Source of the DNA: Bacteroidales bacterium UBA4893
GTDB taxonomy: Bacteria; Bacteroidota; Bacteroidia; Bacteroidales; P3
Reading direction: 5' to 3'
NCBI GenBank assembly: GCA_002399025.1
Contig: DHCV01000019.1
Span: 96,922-160,921, forward strand
DNA: 64,000 bases
How positions within the stretch are numbered: the first letter of the stretch is position 1; each line of letters begins with the position of its first letter. Position numbers and translations under genes: made by a program. Below the pieces are notes generated by a model. It was not told the DNA's origin. It searched no databases and saw only the letters and a list, made by a program, of their open reading frames with translations. Positions 44,170-51,472 of this stretch are shown here, piece by piece.

Positions 44170-44493
44170 ATGGCTAAACAAGCACAAACACCAACATTAG
44201 AGGATTTTATTGCGAGCAACACCTCAAGTCAGCTGATTATGGTTAGATATGACGACCTTAAGAGGTGGGCTGAAAGCCTTTTAGAGATAAGAGATAAGAC
44301 CTTAAGGGCGAATATAGATGAGGTTTATTTATCAACAGAGCAACTGTCTGAGCAGTTTTCTCTAAGCCCTACCACTATCTTCGATTACGAGAAAAGAGGT
44401 GTTATAAGGGCTTACCGCTTCGCTAAGGGGGGCAAGAAAGTTTACAAGAAATCAGAAATTATAGCCTTACTCGAGGCTCCTAAAATAGATTAA
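44170..44493 (+). CDS. Helix-turn-helix DNA-binding protein, excisionase/MerR-like
   Basis: From ATG 44170 it is about 107 residues. The C-terminal 55 residues fit a MerR/excisionase winged helix-turn-helix: VYLSTEQLSEQFSLSPTTIFDYEKRGVIRAYRFAKGGKKVYKKSEIIALL. An in-frame ATG at 44113 exists, but 44170 follows an AAAAACAATG leader like its neighbours. It may act as a recombination directionality factor for the integrase or as an early regulator; position in the early operon suits either. Confidence 0.7.
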   Translation: MAKQAQTPTLEDFIASNTSSQLIMVRYDDLKRWAESLLEIRDKTLRANIDEVYLSTEQLSEQFSLSPTTIFDYEKRGVIRAYRFAKGGKKVYKKSEIIALLEAPKID

Positions 44494-44496
44494 AAT

Positions 44497-44754
44497 ATGG
44501 AAAGAAAGTATGAGTTCAGCAGAGGCTGGCAAAAAATCCAAAATACCTATGGCAAGAGGGTTCAAGCCGAAGTTAAGAAGGAACTAATGGGGGTTATCGG
44601 TATCAATAACCGAAATTCTTGGGGCTTGTGGAAATCCGGAGTTTTCTCCGACACTATCAAGTTAGCCCAATTAGAGGGTATAATTGCTGTATTTGCAAAG
44701 TACGGGGTTAAGAGAAAGCACATTTGGGGTAAAGAAGACACAACAAACGAATAA
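44497..44754 (+). CDS. Small prophage protein, possible DNA-binding
   Basis: The 85-residue, basic protein contains VKKELMGVIGINNRNSWGLWKSGVF and IIAVFAKYGVKRKHIWGK, which resemble the register of small HTH proteins found beside phage repressors, but the match is weak. It starts 3 bp after the previous stop, so it is translated from the same message. Confidence 0.5.
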   Translation: MERKYEFSRGWQKIQNTYGKRVQAEVKKELMGVIGINNRNSWGLWKSGVFSDTIKLAQLEGIIAVFAKYGVKRKHIWGKEDTTNE

Positions 44755-44765
44755 ACGATTATAAA

Positions 44766-45041
44766 ATGGCACAAAATGATTTAAACGAAAACAGGTGGGA
44801 GATGATAACCCACCACAATGAGGGCTTACATGAGTTCAAATTCGACGATTGCCCAGATGTAAAATGCGTCATCGACGATGCTACTGACATCCTTAAGCTA
44901 ATTGTAAGAGGAGAAGTAGTCAACGAGTTCAACTATGTAGAGCAGTTCGGAGGCATAGGCTTAACGCACGAAGACTCCAAGCTCGAAGCTTATCTTAACG
45001 TGATAAGCCGCACTATTCAATCAGGATTAATCTATTCATGA
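44766..45041 (+). CDS. Small acidic prophage protein, function unknown
   Basis: The 91-residue protein is acidic (FKFDDCPDVKCVIDDATDILK) and soluble, with no recognised family. Acidic small early phage proteins sometimes mimic DNA or inhibit host enzymes, but nothing in the sequence proves that here. It is in the early operon with an A-rich leader. Confidence 0.5.
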   Translation: MAQNDLNENRWEMITHHNEGLHEFKFDDCPDVKCVIDDATDILKLIVRGEVVNEFNYVEQFGGIGLTHEDSKLEAYLNVISRTIQSGLIYS

Positions 45042-45078
45042 GTTACAAATTACAAATTAAAACAAAAAACGTTCAAAA

Positions 45079-45513
45079 ATGAGACAATTAAATTTAAACC
45101 TCAACATTAAGTTGAGTCCTACTCCTGAGTTTATACAGCTTGCGAGTATGTTGATAGAGGGGCTTAAAGACCTCTCTACTGGAGACCCTGACGCTCCTTT
45201 CATCCAGGTAGAAGAACAAGTGTCAGAAAAGCCTAAAGCTGTTGCCACACCTAAGACTAAGGCAAAAGCTGTTGTTGAAGAAGTGAAAGCAGCAGAACCT
45301 GCTCCCGTTCCCGAAGTAGAGGAAAGCGATAACGATGAGTTATCAGCCGAAAGCCTCAGAGCTTTAGTAATAACTAAAGCAAAACAAAGTGAAGCCATTA
45401 AAGACCTTATTAGTGCTACTATTAAGTCTTACGGCGTGGCTAACGTTACGCAGATAGCCACTTTACCTGAGGATAAGAGAAAGGCATTTCGTAATACAAT
45501 ATTGGCTTTATAG
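45079..45513 (+). CDS. Prophage protein with an Ala/Lys/Pro-rich linker
   Basis: The 144-residue protein has an N-terminal part (MRQLNLNLNIKLSPTPEF), a low-complexity Ala-Pro-Lys-Glu linker of about 40 residues around 55-95, and a C-terminal helical module (LIKDLISATIKSYGVANVTQIA-type segment) resembling a small DNA- or protein-binding domain. It starts upstream of and 2 bp from the DUF2800 nuclease gene, so a role with recombination or replication proteins is plausible. No family name is supportable. Confidence 0.55.
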   Translation: MRQLNLNLNIKLSPTPEFIQLASMLIEGLKDLSTGDPDAPFIQVEEQVSEKPKAVATPKTKAKAVVEEVKAAEPAPVPEVEESDNDELSAESLRALVITKAKQSEAIKDLISATIKSYGVANVTQIATLPEDKRKAFRNTILAL

Positions 45514-45515
45514 TT

Positions 45516-46655
45516 ATGGCAGCACACGCAATACTTGGGGCTTCGAGCTCCCATAAATGGCTTAACTGCCCTCCTTCAGCTAGATTAGAGGAACAATTTG
45601 AAAACCCTACTAGTGTATACGCTGAAGAGGGCACGTTAGCCCATTCACTTGGTGAGGCTTTAATTTCCAACGATAGTAAAGCTATTAAAGAGATAAAGGG
45701 GAACCCTCTTTACAACTCTGACATGCAACAACACTGCGAAGATTACAGTGACTTTGTTTTAGAGCTCTTGAATGAGGCTAAAGCAATTACTCCTGATGCT
45801 TCCCTATTACTTGAACAACGCTTGGATTTCTCTAAGTGGGTAGAAGAGGGATTTGGAACTGGTGACGCTGTAATAGTAGCTGACGGAGTAATGAGAATTA
45901 TCGACCTTAAGTACGGTCAAGGCGTTGAGGTTTCGGCTCACGAAAATACGCAAATGATGCTCTATGCTCTTGGTGCATACAACTCCTTTGAGATGTTATA
46001 CGACATCAAAAGCATTATAATGACTATCTATCAACCGAGAATTAAGAACTATTCTTCTTATGAGATATCAGTTGTTGATCTACTTACCTGGGCTGTTAAC
46101 GTGCTTGTACCAGCAGCTAAATTAGCTTATGAAGGTAAAGGTGCTTATAAAGCTGGAGAGCATTGTAGATTTTGCAGAGCTAAGCACTTATGTAAGGCGT
46201 TGGCAGAATATAACCTTGAGCCTACTGAGCCAGAGATGAAGCCCTCAGAGCTATTAAACGATGAGGAGATAATCAATATACTTAACAGAGCTGATAGTAT
46301 TAAGAAGTGGCTTTCTTCTGTGGAAGAATATGCATTTGCTGAGGCTCTTAATGGTAAGAAGTGGGAAGGATATAAGCTTGTTGAGGGTAGAAGTAATAGA
46401 ACTTATTCAGACCCGGACAAGGTGGCTGATACTCTTATTAATGCGGGCATAGACCAGGCTCTTATCTACGAAAAGAAAATCAAAACTATTACGGCATTAG
46501 AGAAAGACTTAGGAAAGAAGCCTTTCAACGAAATAGTCGGAGAGTTAATTATTAAACCTGCCGGTAAACCTACCCTAGTTCCTGAGGGGGACAAACGCCC
46601 TGAGTGGAATAGTGCGGATGGTGCGGCAGAAGATTTTAAAAATGTAAATATTTAG
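45516..46655 (+). CDS. DUF2800 family RecB/Cas4-like nuclease
   Basis: The 379-residue protein fits DUF2800, a phage family in the PD-(D/E)xK nuclease group. It has EEGTLAHSLGE near the start, the catalytic Asp in GTGDAVIVADG, the DLK of IIDLKYGQG, and the phrase HENTQMMLYALGAY. Cys18 and a CRFCRAKHLC cluster near residue 217 suggest a Cas4/AddB-like iron-sulfur cluster. By family, it probably trims DNA ends for phage recombination or replication. It lies directly before the DUF2815 gene, its usual partner in phage replication modules. Confidence 0.85.
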   Translation: MAAHAILGASSSHKWLNCPPSARLEEQFENPTSVYAEEGTLAHSLGEALISNDSKAIKEIKGNPLYNSDMQQHCEDYSDFVLELLNEAKAITPDASLLLEQRLDFSKWVEEGFGTGDAVIVADGVMRIIDLKYGQGVEVSAHENTQMMLYALGAYNSFEMLYDIKSIIMTIYQPRIKNYSSYEISVVDLLTWAVNVLVPAAKLAYEGKGAYKAGEHCRFCRAKHLCKALAEYNLEPTEPEMKPSELLNDEEIINILNRADSIKKWLSSVEEYAFAEALNGKKWEGYKLVEGRSNRTYSDPDKVADTLINAGIDQALIYEKKIKTITALEKDLGKKPFNEIVGELIIKPAGKPTLVPEGDKRPEWNSADGAAEDFKNVNI

Positions 46656-46681
46656 TACAAAACGTTTAAAAACAGACAGAA

Positions 46682-47260
46682 ATGACAACAAAAACAAATC
46701 AAGTAAAAGAGACAAAGATTACAACAGGTAAGGTTAGATTCTCTTATCTACATGTGTGGGAACCTTCAGCAATCGAAGGAACAACTGAGGCTAAGTACTC
46801 AGCATCCCTGATAATTCCTAAAAGCGACACCGCTACTATTGAGAAGGTTAAAACCGCTATCAATAACGCTGTTCTTAACGGTATAGCAGGTAAGTTTGCG
46901 GGTAAAAAACCCGCTACGCTTAAGTTACCTCTTAGAGATGGGGATTTAGACCACCCTGATGACGAGGCTTACGCTAACAGTTATTTCATTAATGCGAACT
47001 GTAAAACCCGCCCTGGAGTCGTAGATATTAATCGTAATCCTATCCTTGACCAGGATGCTGTATACAGCGGCTGCTATGGAGTTGCCTCAATTACTTTCTA
47101 TCCATTCAATACGAACGGAAATAAAGGGATTGCTTGCGGACTTAACCACCTTATGAAAATAGCTGACGGCGAACCTCTAGGAGGAAGGAGCTCTGCAGAA
47201 AGTGATTTTGCAGAAATAGATGTTATGCAATATGTAGAAGACGAGGACATTTTTGGTTAG
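46682..47260 (+). CDS. DUF2815 family single-strand-DNA-binding-like protein
   Basis: The 192-residue protein matches DUF2815: KVRFSYLHVWEPSAIEG, KYSASLIIPKSD, LPLRDGDLDHPDDEAYANSYF and GVASITFYPFNTNGNKGI. The family is predicted to have an OB fold and to bind single-stranded DNA, working with DUF2800 and the phage polymerase. It follows DUF2800 with a 26-bp gap and an A-rich leader. A 121-bp gap without a supportable gene follows. Confidence 0.85.
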   Translation: MTTKTNQVKETKITTGKVRFSYLHVWEPSAIEGTTEAKYSASLIIPKSDTATIEKVKTAINNAVLNGIAGKFAGKKPATLKLPLRDGDLDHPDDEAYANSYFINANCKTRPGVVDINRNPILDQDAVYSGCYGVASITFYPFNTNGNKGIACGLNHLMKIADGEPLGGRSSAESDFAEIDVMQYVEDEDIFG

Positions 47261-47381
47261 TTATGTCCTTAACCCTTGCAGGTTTGCCAATGGTTTGCCA
47301 GTGCTCCGTTCAATTCGGGGGAGGGTTCTAAAACGAAAACGATAATGATAATTAATAAAACAACTAAAAACCAATTAGGAA

Positions 47382-47723
47382 ATGGTAGTATATAGAGATT
47401 TTGATTTGGCTATGGAGGAAATGGAAAATTACTCTGCCAAGATAAAACAGGATGTGTTCTTGACGTACATCCCTTATGGAAGGCATCCAAAAAATTTGGA
47501 GTTCCAGCTGAGAACTAAGTCAGAAATGGTTAATCCTAAAAAGCCTGTTAATTGCCTTGCTATATATAGAGTGGGTGAAGGATTGGAGATTGTTAAGGAG
47601 ATTAACGAGCTTAAGGACTCTAATGACTTTAAACAGGATGCGGTTATATCTTATACCTGTGGGATGTTTGCTCCTTCCTGGGAGAATAGTGTTGTTGAAC
47701 TTGGTAAATCAATTGCCTTATGA
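47382..47723 (+). CDS. Prophage accessory protein, function unknown
   Basis: The 113-residue protein has no recognised family. It is more AT-rich than the replication genes around it and overlaps the next gene by 4 bp. Together with the next two genes it looks like an inserted accessory block between DUF2815 and the DNA polymerase. Confidence 0.5.
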   Translation: MVVYRDFDLAMEEMENYSAKIKQDVFLTYIPYGRHPKNLEFQLRTKSEMVNPKKPVNCLAIYRVGEGLEIVKEINELKDSNDFKQDAVISYTCGMFAPSWENSVVELGKSIAL

Positions 47724-48049
47724 AGAAAAGTATATATATAAGTGGTAAGATTACAGGATGTGACGAAACTGCCACAAGAGAAAGATTTAAAAAAATTCAA
47801 AAGGAATTAGAAGACAAAGGTTATGAAGTTGTTAATCCATTTGATGTGGCAGATGGATTACATGATATTCATGAAGGAAACATTGGCTGGGGCAAGGCAA
47901 TGATTTGTTGTTTGATTTCTCTTAATCATTGTGATGAGATATATATGCTTGACGGATGGGCTGACTCTCCAGGAGCAAGAATTGAACGAGATTTTGCTTG
48001 TCGTTTGGGGTTGAAAATTAGATATGAGGATTTAGAAGCAATTAAATAG
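47720..48049 (+). CDS. DUF4406 protein, nucleoside 2-deoxyribosyltransferase-like
   Basis: The 109-residue protein fits DUF4406: SIYISGKITG at the start, VNPFDVADGLHD, and the C-terminal ISLNHCDEIYMLDGWADSPGARIERDFACRLGL. The fold is a Rossmann-like relative of nucleoside 2-deoxyribosyltransferases. Such phage proteins may process nucleotides or bind nucleotide signals such as ADP-ribose derivatives; I cannot choose between these. It overlaps the preceding gene by 4 bp and is AT-rich. Confidence 0.82.
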   Translation: MKKSIYISGKITGCDETATRERFKKIQKELEDKGYEVVNPFDVADGLHDIHEGNIGWGKAMICCLISLNHCDEIYMLDGWADSPGARIERDFACRLGLKIRYEDLEAIK

Positions 48050-48055
48050 AACACA

Positions 48056-48427
48056 ATGGAGCCTTACGAATTATATGTTAGTCCTATTATTGAAAGGAAA
48101 AAGTTTGTTCCTTTCAATAAAGGGAAAAAATGGGATGACTTTTTGAGCAAAGAAACTCAACAAAAAATTCTTAAAAACCTCAAGCGAACAGGAAGACCTG
48201 ATATTGGAGGGTGGAATAAGAAACCTGTCATTGCCTATTTAAACGGTCAAATTATAGGCTTTTACTCCAGCTCTTTTGAAGCTGAAAAGAAACTTGGAAT
48301 ATTAGCAAGAAACATAAGAAAGTGCTGCAATGGCGAAAGAAAAACTGCAGGAGGTATTGTTTGGGAATTTGATACTGTCAAGATGAAATTACAATTAACC
48401 GCTGGTAGCGGTCTAAAACAAAAATAA
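48056..48427 (+). CDS. NUMOD-like DNA-binding protein, possible homing-endonuclease remnant
   Basis: The 123-residue protein has a basic Ser/Thr-rich start (KWDDFLSKETQQKILKNLKR, NUMOD3-like) and a second module, PVIAYLNGQIIGFYSSSFEAEKKLGI then RNIRKCCNGERKTAGG, that resembles NUMOD1, the DNA-recognition motif of HNH homing endonucleases. No HNH catalytic motif is visible, so it may be a free-standing DNA-binding module or a remnant. The gene is visibly more AT-rich than the polymerase gene next to it, consistent with late arrival. Confidence 0.65.
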   Translation: MEPYELYVSPIIERKKFVPFNKGKKWDDFLSKETQQKILKNLKRTGRPDIGGWNKKPVIAYLNGQIIGFYSSSFEAEKKLGILARNIRKCCNGERKTAGGIVWEFDTVKMKLQLTAGSGLKQK

Positions 48428-48450
48428 CCCCCAATAAATAATAACCGAAA

Positions 48451-50388
48451 ATGAATAAACTAACCATAGATATAGAAACATACAGCTCGGTAGACTTGAC
48501 AACAGCGGGGGTTCATAGATATGTGGACTCAGAAGATTTCAAGATATTACTCTTAGCTTTTGCTGTCAACAATGAGCCTATTAAGATAATAGATTTTGAG
48601 CACAGCGGTTCTGGCTTTAATGATTTTATTATTAATTTGCTTACTTCTCCTTATTATCTTAAGACTTCTTGGAATGCGGTATTTGAGATTACTTGCCTTA
48701 ACAAGTTCTTCGATTTAAACCTTGATGTAATGCAGTGGGAGTGTGACATGGTTAAGGCGGCAATGTGCGGTCTTCCTCTATCACTTTCTCAATGTGCTGA
48801 GGTATTAGGTGTTGAGCAACAAAAGATGAAGGCGGGAAAGAGCTTAATTGAAGAGTTCTGTAAACCCAAGAAGAAAAACCAAAGAGCCTTATTTGACCAA
48901 GATAAATGGGAACTCTTCAAGGATTACTGCAAACAGGATGTAGAGGTAGAGAGGGCAATAAGTAATAAGTTATCTTATTACTCTATACCTCAAAGTGAGA
49001 GAGAACTATTTGCCCTGGACTATAAGATTAACGCCATGGGGGTTATGCTCGATATGGATTTAGTTAACTCTGCAGTACTACTCGATGAATGCAATACTGA
49101 GACTCTTATGCAAGAGGCTAGAGAGCTTACAGGATTAAGTAACCCAAACTCTCCTACAGCTCTTAAAAATTGGCTAGCTACTCAAGGAATTAAAGCCTCC
49201 TCGCTTACTAAGTCAATTGTTAGTGAACTTAAAGGAGAGATAAATAATGAGAAAGTATTGCGAGTTCTTACACTTAGGCAAGAATTAGCGAAAACCTCAA
49301 CTGCTAAGTACAAGGCTATGCAAGAGAGTGTATGTAGCGACAATAGGGTTAAAGGGCTAACGCAATTCTATGGCACACGTACTGGCCGCTGGGCCGGTCG
49401 CCTCATCCAGGTGCAGAACCTTCCCCAAAATCATTTGAACGACTTAACTAATGCGAGAGATATTACTAAGTTAGAAGATAGCGAACTTATGGAGCTATGC
49501 TATTCAGAACCTATCCCATTTATCTTATCTCAATTAATACGTACTGCTATTATAGCTCCTAAGGATAAGACGTTCGTTATTGCTGACTTCTCTGCAATCG
49601 AGGCGAGGGTTATTGCCTGGCTTGCTGGTGAGCAGTGGAGATTAGACGTATTCCGTTCTCACGGCAAAATATACGAAGCCTCAGCAGCTGCAATGTTCGG
49701 TATCCCTATCGACTCTATTACTAAGGGCTCTGATTACAGGGCAAAGGGTAAGATTGCTGAATTAGCTTTAGGTTACCAGGGAGGTGTTGGAGCTCTTAAG
49801 GCCTTCGGTGCTGATAAAATGGGAATAGCTGAAAGCGAACTTGAGGACATAGTATATAGGTGGCGAGCCAAAAGCCCTAATATCGTTCTGCTTTGGAATA
49901 GAATTGAAACCATGGTTACTAAGGCTATTCTTAGCCCTGGTATTATGCATACCTATAATGAAGTGCTATTTGCTACCTACTCAAAGAAAGATAAGAGCTT
50001 ATCTATTATACTGCCTTCCGGTCGTAGCCTTCAATACTATAACCCTGCTGTTAGCACTTACAGAGGTAAAAACTCAATAACTTACGAGGGGCTAAACCAA
50101 ACCACTCGTAAATGGGAAACAGTTGAAACTTACGGAGGGAAATTAACCGAGAATGTTATTCAAGCTATTGCAAGAGATTGCTTGGCAGACACTATGCTAA
50201 GAATTAGTAAGGCTGGGTATAACATCGTAATGCACGTCCACGACGAGGTGGTGGTTGAAGTTGAAGAGAGTAAGAGCGAGCTAGCTATGGAAGAGGTATT
50301 GGATATTATGAAGGTTTCTCTTGAATGGTGTGAAGACTTACCACTTAAGGGCGATGCTTTTATCGCCGAGTATTATAAGAAGGATTAA
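48451..50388 (+). CDS. Phage family A DNA polymerase with 3'-5' exonuclease domain
   Basis: The 645-residue protein begins with an exonuclease domain (DIETYSS, residues 6-12) and has polymerase motifs A (VIADFSAIEARVIAWLAGE, about 379), B (KIAELALGYQGGVGAL, about 431) and C (MHVHDEVVVE, about 595). The 5'-nuclease domain of bacterial Pol I is absent, as usual for phage enzymes. It should copy the phage genome, working with DUF2800, DUF2815 and the VapE-type primase-helicase. It has visibly higher G+C than the three genes upstream. Confidence 0.95.
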   Translation: MNKLTIDIETYSSVDLTTAGVHRYVDSEDFKILLLAFAVNNEPIKIIDFEHSGSGFNDFIINLLTSPYYLKTSWNAVFEITCLNKFFDLNLDVMQWECDMVKAAMCGLPLSLSQCAEVLGVEQQKMKAGKSLIEEFCKPKKKNQRALFDQDKWELFKDYCKQDVEVERAISNKLSYYSIPQSERELFALDYKINAMGVMLDMDLVNSAVLLDECNTETLMQEARELTGLSNPNSPTALKNWLATQGIKASSLTKSIVSELKGEINNEKVLRVLTLRQELAKTSTAKYKAMQESVCSDNRVKGLTQFYGTRTGRWAGRLIQVQNLPQNHLNDLTNARDITKLEDSELMELCYSEPIPFILSQLIRTAIIAPKDKTFVIADFSAIEARVIAWLAGEQWRLDVFRSHGKIYEASAAAMFGIPIDSITKGSDYRAKGKIAELALGYQGGVGALKAFGADKMGIAESELEDIVYRWRAKSPNIVLLWNRIETMVTKAILSPGIMHTYNEVLFATYSKKDKSLSIILPSGRSLQYYNPAVSTYRGKNSITYEGLNQTTRKWETVETYGGKLTENVIQAIARDCLADTMLRISKAGYNIVMHVHDEVVVEVEESKSELAMEEVLDIMKVSLEWCEDLPLKGDAFIAEYYKKD

Positions 50389-50403
50389 TAAACAAATAAG
50401 ATT

Positions 50404-50640
50404 ATGTACATAGAAGTAGAAGTAGAGTTGGACGAGTTTTACGAACAACTAGGCCACAAAGAAAGATTAGAATTAGCTGAAATGCTAAGTGAAGATAACC
50501 TTGCCATCGAAACGCCATTATGCCAAAATGGGGGTGACGTTGACTGGCATAGATCATTGAAGGTACTAGCCCATAATAGAAACTCCCTTTCTTTAGAGGA
50601 GGAAAACATTATCAGCAAAATTGCCAGCAGATTCATTTAA
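50404..50640 (+). CDS. Small prophage protein, function unknown
   Basis: The 78-residue protein is acidic with no recognised family (VEVELDEFYEQLGHKERLELAEMLSEDNL). It starts 15 bp after the polymerase stop, so it is cotranscribed. A 63-bp gap follows. Confidence 0.5.
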   Translation: MYIEVEVELDEFYEQLGHKERLELAEMLSEDNLAIETPLCQNGGDVDWHRSLKVLAHNRNSLSLEEENIISKIASRFI

Positions 50641-50703
50641 TGATTTAAGCCTTATGTGTACGTGTACGATTTTGAACTTATAGAATTATAGGAGAATTAT
50701 GCT

Positions 50704-51075
50704 ATGGAAATAAAACCACTTGGAACTGAGGCTCAAATTCTGATCCTAAAAAAGGCAGAGGATTTTTTGCGGTATGATAATCATCGTTGGGGAATTATTG
50801 GATTTGGTATATCTGGTTTGTGTGAGCAAACACAGAAGGCCTTTAAATATTATAATATGGAGATTCCTTCTATACCAACGATAAAAGAATACATTCCTAT
50901 ATTTACTTATGAGAATGCTTGTAAGTATTCAGAAAATACCATAACTGGTGATTATTGGTGGCCAAGAAATGACTACATAAATAGATTGGCATTCCTTGAT
51001 TGGATGATTTCAGAACTTGAAAAACAATTAAAAGATAATGGCGGAATGCTAAGAGAAACCTTAACAATTAAATAA
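50704..51075 (+). CDS. Prophage protein, function unknown
   Basis: The 123-residue protein has no recognised family; it contains HRWGIIGFGISGLCEQTQKAF and TGDYWWPRNDYINRLAFLDWM. An AGGAGAATTATGCT leader precedes the ATG, one of few Shine-Dalgarno-like sites here. Its composition is somewhat AT-richer than the neighbouring replication genes. It ends 3 bp before the DUF3310 gene. Confidence 0.55.
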   Translation: MEIKPLGTEAQILILKKAEDFLRYDNHRWGIIGFGISGLCEQTQKAFKYYNMEIPSIPTIKEYIPIFTYENACKYSENTITGDYWWPRNDYINRLAFLDWMISELEKQLKDNGGMLRETLTIK

Positions 51076-51078
51076 GCT

Positions 51079-51468
51079 ATGTCACAAACAGCACTAAACA
51101 CCCAAATAGGAGGTAGCCATTATAAGAACATGGCTACCCAACCTGTAGAACTTATAGCTATGCTAAAGCTTGATTTTATACAAGGCTCAATCGTTAAGTA
51201 TATATCAAGAGATAAAGAGGGTAAGAGATTACAAGACCTTCAGAAGGCTAAACATTTCTGTGAGCTCGGTATTATTTACGGAGGATTTGAGAAACAAGTC
51301 AATATAAGCTCTGTTAAGTGTGCCTCTCTTAGTGATCACATCAGGAATTACGTCCATTCTAATAACCTACACGCTAACTCTTACGATGTTATTCTCTTTG
51401 TCGCTCACAACGATTATAAGAAGGCGGCTATCATTATAAATAACCTAATAGAAGAACTATCCAATTAA
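51079..51468 (+). CDS. DUF3310 protein
   Basis: The 129-residue protein carries the DUF3310 core: GGSHYKNMATQPVELI, IQGSIVKYISRDKEGKRLQDLQKAKHF. This domain is widespread in tailed phages and is predicted to bind nucleotides or have a role in nucleotide metabolism; the exact role is unknown. It lies 4 bp before the VapE-type gene in the replication operon. Confidence 0.85.
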   Translation: MSQTALNTQIGGSHYKNMATQPVELIAMLKLDFIQGSIVKYISRDKEGKRLQDLQKAKHFCELGIIYGGFEKQVNISSVKCASLSDHIRNYVHSNNLHANSYDVILFVAHNDYKKAAIIINNLIEELSN

Positions 51469-51472
51469 TTAT

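Noticed and set aside
47261..47381. tRNA-like sequence with TTCAATTC and paired CTCC/GGAG
   Set aside because: Only a T-arm-like hairpin is present; no acceptor or anticodon stem can be formed.
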